NCBI GenBank assembly: GCA_027257055.1
Contig: JAPVLO010000054.1
Span: 3,410,001-3,474,000, forward strand
Length of the DNA stretch: 64,000 nucleotides
Direction of reading: 5' to 3'
Source of the DNA: Cephalopachus bancanus
Taxonomy: Eukaryota; Chordata; Mammalia; Primates; Tarsiidae
Positions 1-11,184 of this stretch are shown in pieces; position 1 is the first letter of the stretch, and each line of letters begins with the position of its first letter. Under the pieces are notes generated by a model, which saw only the letters and a program-made list of their open reading frames with translations, did no database searches and was not told the DNA's origin. The position numbers and the translations under genes were made by a program.

Positions 1-234
1 ATAGAAAAATGTCTATAAATGCTTCACATGGTGTGACTCTACTGAAGTAAATGAGATTTTTTTTTTTTTCTCATGTGGCATGCAACAGGAAGACCATTGC
101 CTTTTATTATTTTTGTGCTATCTGTGTACAGGTTTGAAAACAATTCTTCCTGGAAATTCTGAAAAATAAAAATGACCTAAGAAATGGTGGTACTTAATAT
201 ATTGTAGAAATCAAATTCTGCCATATATTAAGAA
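1..234. other. unassigned AT-rich DNA
   Basis: I recognise no gene or repeat here. It contains a short T run near 58-70 and no reading frame of note. Confidence 0.5.
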
Positions 235-380
235 ACTTGGGCCTGGAATATGAAGATGGGCATGTGACTTGAGGCCAATAATTTCATCTTCTTGAGTCTC
301 AGTTTGCCCAACTACGTAGAAATGGATACTAAATTATCCTGCACCTGGCTCTTTAAGACTCAAATGGAAATAAAAGCAAA
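235..380 (+). repeat. MIR-like SINE fragment
   Basis: The stretch has the MIR core layout: a 'gtgact-tgagg-caa-taatttc' block, then 'cttgagtctcagtttgcc', the counterpart of the MIR 'cctcagtttcctcatctg' segment. MIRs are tRNA-derived mammalian SINEs, long inactive. The copy is heavily diverged and its ends are approximate. Confidence 0.55.
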
Positions 381-524
381 ATATAATTTATCATTTAAAT
401 ATAATCCCATATATAAATATAAGTAAAATGGTAACATATCCCCTGCTTTGATTTTTGGTTGGAGGATAGCTCAGCTGGAGGAGAGAATGGGGCTTGAGGG
501 CAGGTTTGATGATGACAGTGGGAA

Positions 525-1132
525 TATTTAAACTACACTCATGGTCCCAAGATTCCCACCTCTGGTGGCACCTTCTCCCAGTTATTGAATCAAATAGGAA
601 TCAAGGTGCTTCTATGAAGGGATTTTGTAAATGTAATTAACATCTCAAATCATTTAACTGTAAGAGAAGAAAATTATCTGGGTGGGCCTGACTTCATGTG
701 AGTTCTGAAAAGAGATTAGGCTCTTCCTGAGATAGGGATTCAAAATGTTATTGGGGTTCAACTAGGGAGAGATTATCTTTTGCTGGATGTTGAGAATGGA
801 GTAGGCTACATGGTGAGGAGTGCAAGTAGACTCTAGGAGCTTAGAATGACTACTGGCTGACAGCCAGCAAGGAAGTGGGAACCACAACCCTACAATAAGA
901 AGGAACTGAATTCTGTCATAACCACACGAGTTGGGAAGAGGACTCCAGAGCTCCAGAGGAGAATGAAACATGGTGGACACCTTGAATCATCCTAACAGAC
1001 CCTGAGCAAAAAAACCCAGATATGCTTTTCTCAGACCTCTCACTTCCAGAAAAGGGAAACAAGTGGGTATTTTTTTAAGTCTCTAAGTCTGTGATAATTT
1101 GTTAGGCAACAAGATAAAACTAATAAATGACT
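525..1132 (+). mobile_element. MLT1-type MaLR solo LTR (ERVL-MaLR)
   Basis: It follows the MLT1 LTR order as I recall it: 'gaagggattttgtaaatgtaatta' near 617, 'gggtgggcctgac' near 681, 'gagattaggctcttcctga' near 712, 'gacagccagcaaggaag' near 859 and 'aaggaactgaattctg' near 900. It ends with the 'gataatttgttaggcaacaagataaaactaat' block, which matches the MaLR 3' terminus. No internal sequence or second LTR lies next to it, so it is a solo LTR. It is non-coding. The subfamily is not resolved. Confidence 0.8.
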
Positions 1133-1440
1133 CAACTAGCATTCAAAACAAGTTCTTCTAAAAAGCTAGCAATATTTTATCATTTTCAGAAACATAACTT
1201 TCCAAAAGAGTCATTTTCAGTGAAACTATAATGTACTTCAATTGGATACTTAAGAAAATAAGAGGTTGCTGTAAATTATAAACTCCTTAACTTTTGAGTA
1301 TGACACTCTTCCATAAAAGTTACTTGTGTTTAAAGTTGTACATTTATGTGACTAAAGTGTAAAACCTCCAACCATAGGTTCTAGAAAGTACTGAAACCAT
1401 TCAGTAGTTTAAATTACTACAAAGCAGAAATGTTACTTTA
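1133..1440. other. unassigned
   Basis: I see no recognisable gene or repeat in this AT-rich stretch. Confidence 0.45.
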
Positions 1441-1444
1441 ATTT

Positions 1445-1550
1445 ACCTTGTGTGGTGGACTAACCCTATGACCTTGGACAAATTATTTAGTCTACTGAGC
1501 CTGAGTTTTCTCATCTGTAAAATATCAATAACTCTCTTCTGCAGTATTAT
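1445..1550 (+). repeat. MIR fragment
   Basis: It has a clear MIR core: 'ctatgaccttggacaaattatttag', then 'ctgagcctgagttttctcatctgtaaaat' (each piece close to the MIR consensus). It is followed by unassigned AT-rich DNA to about 1830. Confidence 0.75.
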
Positions 1551-1830
1551 TTATTTTTAATAAAGTCTTTGGCTCTGGGAATATATCTAAATAATCTTGG
1601 ATTCTTATTCACTGACTGAATGATTTCATAGCTATCCATGGAAATTAATTGCTCCTACATTATATTATCTTATCTTCCAGGTTCAATCCTAATGTCAAAT
1701 ATTTCAGAAGAGTTGGGAGAGTTCAAAAAAACACAGACAGGTTTGAGTTTTTTATATAATTTGATTTGATTTTTAAATGATAAAAATTGGACTCATCTGC
1801 TTAGAACAGTTTTTAAAATAAATTGTTTTG

Positions 1831-2045
1831 ATAGAAAATACATGCGCCTGATAAAGAATTCAGACAGTACAAAATGATATACAATTAAAGTTGAGTCCCC
1901 TTCCTTGTTCCCTAGTTTCTATTTCTGGAGGCAGCTACACACTAGTACCATTAATTTGTGTATCCCTCATGAAATATTCTGTTCTTCCACAAGCATATTT
2001 GTATAAAAATACATATTTTTACACAAATAAGATTTAATAGCCTGT
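1831..2045. repeat. ancient interspersed repeat, family not named
   Basis: The order 'gtccccttccttgttccctag', 'ggaggcagctacac' and 'ttaatttgtgtatccctcatgaaatattct' matches a common mammalian repeat whose consensus I remember but cannot name. It ends in TATAC-rich sequence. It is non-coding. Confidence 0.45.
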
Positions 2046-3153
2046 TACCTAAGACAGAAAGATTATTTTCTGTTTTTCAGGACCATCATTCCAATGCAAC
2101 ATGTCACGCTGTCCCACTTTGTGATAAAATGCTCAGTAACAAGGCAGAAACATGGCTGAATTTAGAGAGTGTGTCTTTCCTTCACTTAGACATTATTTAT
2201 AGATTTTCTTTCCTTTTTAAAAAAAGGTACTTCTTACTTTATAAAGTATATTTAATAAAAACCTCAGAATGGTCTAGTATTTTAAGAACAAAAGTCAAAA
2301 ACTCACTGCTAGATATGTTAGTCTCTTAAGGATGCAATCAAATAACCTCTGGTCTTAATCTTTTCCACCTGCTTTATATTAATGGACACATTCATTTGTG
2401 CTAATTCAGGTTATTTCAAATTAACAGTTCCCATGTAAAGGAAGCTAACAGACCTTTTTTAGGCAGAAGGAACACAACCTATTTTGACAATCTCTCAGTT
2501 CTTTATAACTATAATGATTTTCTCAGTCTCTAATCAAAATTGCGTAGTTAGTTCAATAGTTTCTACACTAGTCCAGATTCAATGAAGACACACTTATTTG
2601 GAGATAATTTTATTAGTATATCTAGGCATTTATAATAAAAATAAATTATAATTTGCTTTTATCTACATAAAGAGATAGTTCCACAGAACCTACAGTATTC
2701 CAAGAGATAGTGAAACTCTCATATTTACAAGTAACACTTCCAAGTGTCATATTGATCATATTTTCAAATCTGTGGTATACATGGCTCCAATTTAACAGCC
2801 TTCCTAAAAGTGAGATGGTGAAAGCAGCACTCAAAATCTTCTCATAATATTAGAGAATTGTATTAGTTACTGTGAAAAGTCTTTCTTTGCATTAAAAAAT
2901 GCTTAGGCTCAGCACTTCCTCTCCACTTTCCACAGCATCCTTTGCAGCCACCCAAAGTCTGCAGAGAGGCGGCAGAAAGACAGGAGCTATTGAACTAGGA
3001 AGACACAGTACCCGTCACCCTTCATTCAAGACTTCATCTAATAAAGGGAGATCACTTTACAACATGCAGGCGGGCAGACATTACTCAGACTGTGGCTAAA
3101 ACCATCAGCAAGAAACTCTGCCAGGAATACCTTGGGGTAGCATAAGGTGGTGC
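2046..3153. other. unassigned
   Basis: About 1.1 kb without a recognisable repeat. The small open frames at 2129-2329, 2646-2834 and 2899-3099 lack any familiar domain and are no longer than chance predicts in AT-rich DNA. The part from 2900 to 3110 is less AT-rich than its surroundings. Confidence 0.45.
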
Positions 3154-3186
3154 TGGTGTGTGTGTATGTGTGTGTGTCCGTGTGTC

Positions 3187-3242
<56 letters not shown>
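3154..3242 (+). repeat. (TG)n microsatellite
   Basis: An imperfect TG run opens with variants (tgtgtatg, tgtccgtg, tgtccatg). It then becomes a pure run of roughly 50 bases that stops at 3240. The pure 3' half is likely length-variable. Confidence 0.97.
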
Positions 3243-3243
<1 letters not shown>

Positions 3244-3660
3244 TTCAATTACAGTACTTTTCTTCTAAATCATTCCTCTAGCTTGGGTAAATTAGTAAAC
3301 AACAAACACTTCCTTTAAAAGTCTCCATTCATAACATTTGGCTATTTTAATGTTAAGAAGAGAAATGTGAAGAACAGATGGGAAATGCCACAAGTTGCTG
3401 AGGATTAGACTCTAGTGATCGTTATCAATCAAGACTGACAACTTCCGCTGCCCCACAGTCAGACAAACTGATTTACCTTTTGTGCAAATGTCAAATTAGC
3501 ATTCTAGGAAAGACACAGGCAAAGAGCCATTTATGCCAGGAATCCTTTTATTAAGGATGCTGTGGATCTGGTCTTGTTCCTTTGAAAGAGGAAATTAAAA
3601 ATAAATGTGTGTATTACCTGAGCAGATGTACTTGGTTTTATTCATTAAATGAGTTATGTT
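3243..3660. other. unassigned
   Basis: No gene or repeat recognised. Confidence 0.4.
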
Positions 3661-3663
3661 TTC

Positions 3664-3798
3664 ACACGTTTCTACAGGTCACCAGCCCTCTGCTAGACAC
3701 TGAGGGTACAGAGATGAGTAAGACAGAATATTGGTTCTCAAGAAACTCGAGAGAGCTCAGAGGTGCTGCTTTTGATTTAGAGAACACAAATATATAAA
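3664..3798 (+). repeat. L2/MIR-era repeat fragment
   Basis: The order 'ctctgctagacactgagggtacagagatgagtaagacaga' follows the common old pattern 'tgccaggcactgtgctaggcgctggggatacagcagtgaacaaga', which occurs in an ancient mammalian repeat. It is short and diverged. An open frame across 3582-3797 is incidental. Confidence 0.5.
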
Positions 3799-3884
3799 CG
3801 ACTAATGGCGAGCAATAGTGATCAAAACCAAAAGGCTTTTTCTCAAAAAGCTATCATATCACAGAGAAGGGGGACACAAATAAA

Positions 3885-3930
3885 CTGTGGGTGTGTGTGT
3901 TCACGTGTATGTGTGTTCACGTGTGTGTGC
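3885..3930 (+). repeat. degenerate TG/TTCACGTG repeat
   Basis: 'gtgtgtgttcacgtgtat' occurs twice in variant form inside a TG-rich run. This is an interrupted microsatellite rather than a gene. Open frames on both strands (3805-4071 plus, 3843-4097 minus) arise from it. Confidence 0.8.
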
Positions 3931-5019
3931 ATACATGAGAGGGGGGAAAAGAGAGAGAGGGATGGGGCAGCCTTGGTCAATTCTCCAAAAATTAATTTGC
4001 CAAAAAGCAAGTCACAGAAATCCCAAATAAAAAAACAAGTTGGCATATGCCTACTTTGTGAAATTAAATGATGAATTTGCCAAATTGATAAATTCACTGA
4101 ATTTCTAGAATTTAAAATTAACTAAAAACTTTTATTAAAGAAGAGCCTTTTTGAATATGTGTATATATATGATCCCTTTGGGTGGATTCTTCTATGAACA
4201 AATTCTCTGAAAAGCCCAGGTAACTCTTTAACTGTTTGGTCAGGGGACAAGGAGGTGGTGTGGCTGGTATGATCGAGACAAGGCCACCAGTCTGCCAGAA
4301 AGGATGACTGGGAGGACTTTTGGAATGTCTCTCTAAGGACTTGAAATTTTATCCTAAGAGACACTGATTTAATAAATGCCATAAGCAGGGAATTTTTTAT
4401 AGTAAATAATATATGGAAGTACCAAAAAATATATTTGAAAACAACCAAATATTATTTGTGGCACCAAGAAAGTGGGACTACAGTCTCATTGAGTTTAATG
4501 TTCATTAAAAATTAGCCTCTTTTTTTTTTAACTTCTCCAGTAAAGACTGCTTTTTCCTTATGGGTGTGAAAACAATTAGGTTGTTTAAAGAAACAGAGTG
4601 CTCTGATTAAGCTAACCTTGCAAATTCAAATATGTATACTTGTTTGATTTTAAAAATTCATATGCTTGAGTTATTATTATTCTATTTCTTAGAATACCAA
4701 AAAATAATTTTTATCTTATACATATTAAATCATTTTTCCAAATACAGACAAAATTAATAAACTGTTAAAACACTTTTTAATAGAGAATGCTTATTAGTGT
4801 GCAGCATGTAAATAAGCAATTTTTAATTACTTCTGTTGATGAAACACTGTGTGTAATATATTACAGAAAAATTGGAGAGGGATTTATAAGCATAAAAATT
4901 ACAAAGACATTTGTAAACAAGAATAATTTTAATCATAAAAATTAATTACTCAGTACCTTAAAAAGTAAGAATAGTGTGATTAATCAAAATTTCCTGGATA
5001 ATAATTATGCTATACCTAC
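3931..5019. other. unassigned AT-rich DNA
   Basis: No repeat family or gene is recognised with confidence. The minus-strand frame at 4122-4448 has no familiar domain. Confidence 0.4.
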
Positions 5020-5534
5020 CCAGATAGGTTTATCTCCAAAGTCAATGCAATTCCATCAACAGTTTTAGAAGTAGAAGTTGATTTTAAAATTTATGTGAAA
5101 CAGATATCATAGAAAAGTAATTTAAAATATTTGAAAAACAACAAAACTGTGCTCCTGCCCTATCACCAAGCGCACTGTAAACTATAATAGTTAAACCAAT
5201 TTGCCGGGCTCTGTGGCTCAACCTGTAATCCCATGATTTGGGAGACTGAGGTGAGTGGATTGCCTGAGCCCGCGGGTTCGAGACCTGCCTGGGCAACTTG
5301 GCGAGACCTCATCTCTACAATAAATAAAAAAATTAGCCGGGCGTGGTAGCGCGCGCCTGTAGTTCCAGCTACTTGGAAGGCTGAGGCGGAAGGGTCACTG
5401 GAGCCCACTGCACTCCAGTCTGGGCAACGGAGCGAGACTCCAACTCAAAAAAAAAAAAAAATAACAAAACACCAATGTGATGAGTAATAAAAAAGGGTCA
5501 ATTTTAAAAAGCACAGTTTAGAAACAGACTCATG
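5020..5534 (+). mobile_element. old L1 (L1M) ORF2 fragment split by an Alu
   Basis: The piece 'atctccaaagtcaatgcaat' followed by 'ccatcaacagttttagaagtag' matches the L1 ORF2 segment usually read as 'attcaatgcaatccc...'. The fragment continues after the Alu at 5203-5461 with 'aacaccaatgtgatgag' and 'ggtcaattttaaaaag'. It is non-functional, with stops in every frame. Confidence 0.6.
5203..5461 (+). mobile_element. Alu dimer with internal right-arm deletion
   Basis: The left arm (5203-5330) has A-box-like 'gtggctcaacctg' and B-box 'gcgggttcgagacc'. The CTACAATAAAT linker is near 5317. The right arm runs straight from 'ggtcactggagccca' to 'ctgcactccagtctgggc'. It therefore lacks about 40 bases (the 31-base right-arm block and its neighbours) that the sister copies at 9152 and 15343 keep. 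The A-tail ends at 5461. Confidence 0.95.
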
Positions 5535-6075
5535 TCATTCTTTTATTTATTTTGGTAAAATATGCATAACATAAGATTTGTCATTTTAACCATTTTTAAG
5601 TGTACAATTCAGTGGCATTGAGTACATTCACACTGCAACCATCACCACCATTCATCTCTAGAAATTGTTCATCTTCCCAAATTGAAACTCTGAACCTATT
5701 AAATAATAGCTCTTTGTTCACTCTTTATTCCAGCCACTGGCAACCACCATTCCACTTTCTGTCTGTGTAAGTTTGACGACTTTAGGAACCTCATATGAGT
5801 GGAATGATGCAGTATTTGTCCTCCTATGATTGGTTTATTTCATTTTGTCTTTCAGATTCATCCATGTTATAACACGTGTAGCATGTCTTTCTTTTTAAAG
5901 TGAAATAATATTTCATTGTTTTTGTATAATGCATGTTGTTTATCCATTCATCTGGCTATTGTGAATAATATAGCTATGAAAATGGTTTTACAAAAGTATT
6001 TATTCAAGTCTCTGCTTTCATTTCTTTCTTGGCATATACCCAGATGTGAAATTGCTGGAATATATGGTAATTCTC
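5535..6075 (-). mobile_element. old L1 3' region, minus strand
   Basis: It reads as the complement of an old L1 3' end: 'ggtaaaatatgcataacataa', 'ccatttttaagtgtacaattcagtggcattgagtacattcaca' (in pieces), 'caaccatcaccaccattcat', and later 'gattcatccatgtt' and 'atccattcatctggctattgtgaataat'. It extends into ORF2-derived sequence. It is degraded and non-coding. Confidence 0.85.
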
Positions 6076-6079
6076 TGTG

Positions 6080-6790
6080 TAATCATAGATAATGTTTTAT
6101 AAATATACAAAGCAGAGTTGGCATTTGTAATATGCAAAATGCTCCTACAAATCAATTAAAATATCAATGCAAAATGACAAAAACAGGGATGTTCATGTTG
6201 AATACAGTTGTGTTTGTCTGCCAAATTGGCAAAATTTAACAGTTTGATAATATTCCTTATTATAAAAGTTATAATAAAGGGGCCCTCCCAGATATTGATG
6301 AGAGTGTAAGTTGTTGCTAAAGCTCTTTGTAACAAGCAATTTAATAGTAGTCATCCAAATTTTAAGTGTGTGTTTTTACTCAGCAGTCATAATCCTAAAA
6401 CTTAAGATTATAGACAAAATGATTTGTATGTATATGCAATGTATTTTTGCTGTTTGTAAAAACAGAAAAACGTCCTATATTAAAAAGTGATTAAATAATA
6501 GATTATTAGATAATAGATAATACACTATGAAATTCAATATAGCCATCAAAAAAGAGTGAAGCAGACCTGTAAGAAGATCTTCAAGACAAAGAAAAGTGAC
6601 AAAAAAGAAAGCAAAAGAAAATTATTTCATTTGCATGGCCATGTTTGCATGATATATGTAAAAATGCACACATATGTATTTAAATTGAGAACAAACTGTT
6701 AATAATGTTACTTTGGGGAACAGGAGTAGGAGTGAAGAAAGGAAGGAGAACTGCCATGTTTTAAAAGGTACACACTGCTTGAACATTTTA
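6080..6790 (+). mobile_element. old L1/HAL1-like 3' part
   Basis: The order 'ccaaattggcaaaatttaacag', 'cccagatattgatgagagtgtaa', 'atcctaaaacttaag', 'acactatgaaattcaatatagccatcaaaa' and a late GGAGTAGGAG segment follows the ORF2 and 3' end of an old L1M or HAL1 element. Many indels break every frame. Confidence 0.65.
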
Positions 6791-6799
6791 CAGTGAGAA

Positions 6800-6965
6800 T
6801 GTGCTAATGTGTGTTGTATATAATTGTTACAGTGTTATTGATGAATAATGTAGATACAATAAACTGTACATATCTAAATTGTACAGTCTGATGCGTTCAG
6901 ACAGGTAGATGCACCCATAAAACTATCACTGCAATCAAGATATCAACTTGTAGAAAAAACTTTTT
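6800..6965 (-). mobile_element. old L1 3' end fragment
   Basis: 'ttattgatgaataatgtagatac', 'aaactgtacatatctaaattgtacagtctgatg' and 'acccataaaactatcactgcaatcaagat' (in pieces) resemble the complement of an L1M 3' untranslated region. The ends are approximate. Confidence 0.5.
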
Positions 6966-7385
6966 TAATCATTAAACTTCCATGGTTTTTAAAAATATAT
7001 AAATATCACAAGTAAAATGACTCAGATTTACCAATAGACAGTATCCAGAAAGAACTGAAAACGCCCTTCCCTTTGCTCTTCCCTGACCTCAACCTTTATG
7101 CACATGGTGTGGAGATCACCAGCAGCCCTCTCACTGATGCAATGTGTCATCCTAAGATGTGCTCTAGAAAGCTTTAGCCATCATATTTGCTGGTTTAAAA
7201 TGGCAGCCTCCAAAAGAGTAAAATAAATGGGAAGCCCAAAATCTAACAGATTTCAGAAATAAATTAATTTCCTGCACACGCGTGCACGCATACACACAAG
7301 CTTTTCTAAAACATCCCTGAGAGAGCCATGTACAGCAATAACTAGATGGTTTAAGCGATTAAAACTAGTGCAACATTTGTTTATA
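6966..7385. other. unassigned
   Basis: I see no recognisable gene or repeat, apart from a short CA-rich piece near 7275. Confidence 0.4.
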
Positions 7386-7387
7386 TA

Positions 7388-7610
7388 AATCAGGGTCTTA
7401 TTAACCTCAGCACTATTGACATTTTGAGCCAGATAATTTTTTGTTGTGAGGGAAGGAGGCTGTCCTATGCATTATAGGATGTTTAATAACATTTTTATCC
7501 TTTACTCATTATATGCCATTAGCACCCCCCCTTCCTGAATTGTTACAACGAAAAATATCTCCAGATACTGCCAATGGCAATCGCCCCAGTTGAGACCCAC
7601 TTGTATAAAT
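7388..7610 (-). mobile_element. MER20-like hAT-Charlie fossil
   Basis: About 220 bases, the usual MER20 length. The recognisable order is 'cagcactattgacattttg', 'ataattttttgttgtgag', 'ggctgtcctatgcattataggatgttta', 'atatgccattagcaccccccc', 'ctccagatactgccaatggc' and 'cgccccagttgagaccca'. It is a non-autonomous DNA transposon with no coding capacity. I orient it by the consensus I remember. Confidence 0.8.
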
Positions 7611-9015
7611 TGATGCTAAAGTTCTCAAAATTAATTCTTATGTGAAAATGATTTTTATTTCAAATGATCTTTATTCATATTTTTAATCTTAACTTGCGTT
7701 CACTTTCAATAAGCTCATAGGAATAGTAGAGAAGTTGTTTATGCCATATTACAACACTAAAAGGACTAACTCTCGAGACAGAGTGAAGTATAAAACCTGT
7801 GGCAGCTAGCACAAGGATGGGACCAGCAGACACTGGACACAGCTAGGGGAGGGAGAGAAATAGGAGGGAGGGAAATGCATCGCAACACATTAGGTACTAG
7901 GTCCACTATCAGGGGAAAGAGGGCCCACGAGAATCCCAAACGTCACCTGCGTGCAATTTATATATGCAGTAAATCCTCTTTTGCATCCCACAACTCTAAA
8001 ATAAAAACAAAATAAAGAATATATGTAATTAATATACAACCTTATTAAAGATTAAAGAAATATTTTGTATTTTATAAAAAGCCAATTTGATTCAGGTCAG
8101 GACTGCCTGTTCTTCATTTCCCTGCCACTTTTGTCTAGCAGAGATTTAAAGAACAACACTTGAAGAACTCCAGTCCTTAGACTCTGCCTTATTCTTTCTT
8201 TGATTTCAAGTTGGTGATAAGAGAACAGAGCAACCAAAAATGTATTGAGCCATTTGCACTGAATTTTTATATGAAAATTACTATGCAATGACTAGAAGTG
8301 AGTAGTTAATATTTTCTTGAATTCCATTCAGGAAAATGGGAGAATGCTATCAAGTGTGGCATAAACCATATTTCCTTAAGACATCCTTTAAAAATTCCTT
8401 TTTTAAACAAGATTTTCAGTGGTATTGTTTTCTCAATATGTGATCAATGCAGAAGTAATCCATATTCAATATGTGGAATTTAACCTCCCTCCTTCAGATA
8501 AACCCTTCTATTTTTAATCAAAATAAATAATAAATGGTATCCACAGAGATTTGATAAAGACATCCTTTTGTAATCATTGAAATCATTGAAGAAATAAAAT
8601 GAAGTTAGCCAATTATTTAGTCTTTTTGATAATGTAATTTCAGATTTAATGGCATAGCTTAATGGATGGTGCTTGAAAAGCATTGATTTTTTTTTTAGTA
8701 CCGAGTGGAGGTATATAACTTCTCTGAAAACTAGGGTTTGTATTACTTTTGTAATCAATTCCAGTTGAACCAAAATATAGAACCAATTATAGAGACATCT
8801 GTAATAGGAAATTTGATATGTTAGTGAGTTCTTAGTTTTATAGCCAGGACCTGACCTGACTTTCAAAATAAAATAAAGTATCTCCTTGTGCTCAATTGTT
8901 ACTAATAATGTTATATATTAACATAATATCCACATACTCAATGAAAGATCCATGTTAAGCCCCTTGTATATATTAAATTAGCATTTTCTTTCCTAAAGCT
9001 CCCCAAATGGTTGTC
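7611..9015. other. unassigned AT-rich DNA
   Basis: About 1.4 kb without recognised elements. The minus-strand frame at 8480-8866 (128 codons) is the longest in the window that lies outside a recognised repeat. It shows no domain, signal peptide or codon signature I recognise, and I treat it as chance. Confidence 0.4.
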
Positions 9016-9019
9016 CCTC

Positions 9020-9135
9020 AGCTATGGTGACATTGAGGAAGATTTACAACTTCTCTAAGTTTCAATCACCTTATGTTTAAAATGGGAATAATAGTAGTAC
9101 TTTATCATTGGGTGATTCTGAAAATTAAATATTTA
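9020..9135 (+). repeat. MIR fragment
   Basis: 'cttctctaagtttcaatcacc' and 'ttatgtttaaaatgggaataatagtagtac' match the MIR 'cctcagtttcctcatctgtaaaatgggaataatagtacc' core. The Alu at 9152 inserted just past its end. Confidence 0.65.
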
Positions 9136-9137
9136 TT

Positions 9138-9150
9138 AATAGTAGTGATA
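9138..9150 (+). repeat. target-site duplication of the 9152 Alu (5' copy)
   Basis: The 13 bases AATAGTAGTGATA recur exactly at 9454-9466, past the A-tail. They fix the insertion boundaries of the intervening Alu. Confidence 0.9.
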
Positions 9151-9151
9151 A

Positions 9152-9453
9152 GCCGGGCTCTGTGGCTCAGCCTGTAATCCCGCGCCTTTGGGAGGCTGAG
9201 GTGAGTGGATTGCCTGAGCCCGCGGGTTCGAGACCCGCCTGGGCAGCGAGACCTCATCTCTACAATAAATCAAAAAATCAGCCGGGCGTGGTAGCGCATG
9301 CCTGTAATTCCGGTTACTCGGAAGGCTGGGGTGGAAGGATCGCCGGAGCCCAGCAGGTCGAGGCTGTAGTGGCCGGAAGCGGCCACTGCACTCCAGTATG
9401 GGCAACAGAGTGAGACTCCAACTCAAAAAAAAAAAATTAAAAAATAAAATATA
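9152..9453 (+). mobile_element. full-length Alu dimer, lineage-specific subfamily
   Basis: It begins GCCGGGCTCTGTGGCTCAG and keeps both Pol III promoter boxes: A-box-like 'gtggctcagcctg' and B-box 'gcgggttcgagacc'. The linker is CTACAATAAAT. The right arm carries the extra block ('gcaggtcgaggctgtagtggccg') and ends GACTCCAACTC plus an A-tail. An exact 13-base duplication flanks it. It is non-coding, so open frames on both strands inside it are incidental. Confidence 0.97.
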
Positions 9454-9628
9454 AATAGTAGTGATACATTTAAGAGCAGTAGCCCGGTACAGTATATAAT
9501 TTAAATAATAATGCTAAATTGTATTTCTAAATAAGATTATTATATTACAGTAAGGCTTTTATTAAAAATCATGTGAATCTAAGTATGCTGTTTTATTACT
9601 ATGCATTATCATTTTGAAACTGTGTCCC

Positions 9629-10133
9629 TGTGGTAGATTGTTTGCAAAAATACCCTTAATAATTCCATTGTCATGTCCATGCCTTTGGGAAATTCCCTTT
9701 TACACTGACCTTAGGGTTAACCATATAACATGCTTTGGCCATTGGAACAATAGCAAATGGACACAAACTGAGACTTGAGAAGTACTCTTACATTGAGTTT
9801 TGCCCTCTCTTGCTACTCTTGGGAAAATTGTGACCACCATCATGAGAGTGAGCACTGTCTGGCCTGCTAAATGACAAGTGGGACACGACCCAGTAAACAC
9901 CATTGTCCCTGCCAATAGACAGTCAACGGCCAGAAGTATGAGTGAGATCTTCATCCCCTGGATGACTGTAAACATGAGTGGACTCAGCCAATACAATCAG
10001 AAACAGAGACCCAGCCCAACAGAGTTTAACCCAAGCTACTGACCCACAGAATCACAAACACATAAAATGATGCTGTTTTAAGACACTTGATTCTGGTGTA
10101 GTTTGTTATGCAGTGAAAACTAACTGATACAGG
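9629..10133 (+). mobile_element. MaLR (MLT1-like) solo LTR
   Basis: It opens 'tgtggtagattgtttgcaaaaat' (in pieces) and ends with 'ctgttttaagacacttgattctgg', 'gtagtttgttatgcagtgaaaactaactgatacag', which is the standard MaLR/MLT 3' terminus. The middle is diverged. No internal region adjoins it, so it is a solo LTR. A minus-strand open frame at 9700-9996 is incidental. Confidence 0.75.
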
Positions 10134-11184
10134 CTCCATAGACAACATAAATAACAATTTAAAAAATTATAACTCCAAATCCAGTCAATATTCTAAATTT
10201 ACATTTCTAAATAAAAATACTGGCTCACTAATAAAATACTGTCAATGATATTAAATAACAATTCAAATGATAAAATGAAAGTGGTCCTATTTGACTTTAT
10301 ACTCAGTGGTAAACATCAGAGAGTGACATGATGTAGAAAGTTAGGATTGTTCTCTCCGTAGAACAACAATAATAGACAAGCTTCATCTTTTGTTCTAACT
10401 TCAATCTAATGAATGAGGGCATTTTTCCAGTGATGTGATTAGAGATTCTAAGGCCATCTCTGATTTTGATAGGGGGTGTAAAGTACACGCATGCCATACA
10501 TTTGCAAGATTTGTCATAGATTAATCGTACCCTTGGGATATTTGTGACCATAAAAGGAATTCATTATTTACTTTGCATTACCCATCTATCTGCAGAGCTC
10601 AAAGTTAAGACTTGTTTTTCATTTACTGGCAACTTTTTCAACCATTTTAGTTCAGACTGTGAAGCTGTCATGGAAATATGGTACTGCATAATTATCCTCA
10701 CTGAAAAGAAAGACTTTGTTTTTAAGAGTGCAACCAAGGATGTTCCAAAGCAAACCTCCTGGCTCTCTCTTCCTTGCCTGCACCGATCTAATTCCACTAG
10801 CACAGTTAGACAGTCCACTATAACAGCAAGGGTTATCACCACAAGAATTAACAGCCGGGAAGAAGTCTCGTGATGAAGCCTGCTGATTTCTGTTTATTCA
10901 CTCAGACCACATTGCCTGGGGATGTTTGCATACTCAACAGGATGGCCAGAGCTAAGGCAAGAAAATAAATGCAAGAGAGAGAAATCCATGAAGGCTATCT
11001 ACTGACCTTTCTACTCTAAACCACAAGTTTCTTGCCTTTCCCTGGAATCCTTTAATTCCAATGTCTGTTCTAACTGTCCTGTATTTGATTATTGTCTTTC
11101 TGTTACTGTTATAAGCAGCTTAACTAATGGAACCAGTTAGGTTCTCCCATAGTTCCAAATAATCTACTTAAAAATAGCTTTTAT
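10134..11184. other. unassigned, repeat-poor, moderately GC stretch
   Basis: About 1 kb with no repeat family I recognise. Frames open on both strands over the same bases: 10544-10873 plus (109 codons) and 10564-10842 minus (92 codons from a GTG). The minus frame stays open further upstream and begins with a hydrophobic run. No known domain, promoter or splice architecture can be assigned. It could be conserved non-coding DNA or plain unique sequence. Confidence 0.4.

Noticed and set aside
8480..8866. 128-codon minus-strand open frame in non-repeat DNA
   Set aside because: The region is very AT-rich, with a composition that gives Lys, Leu, Phe and Tyr runs. There is no recognisable domain, splice or promoter context, and this length is expected by chance in 64 kb.
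9138..9466. Recent origin of the 9152 Alu from its perfect 13-base duplication
   Set aside because: A perfect short duplication is compatible with recent or moderate age. Without the subfamily consensus I cannot date it.
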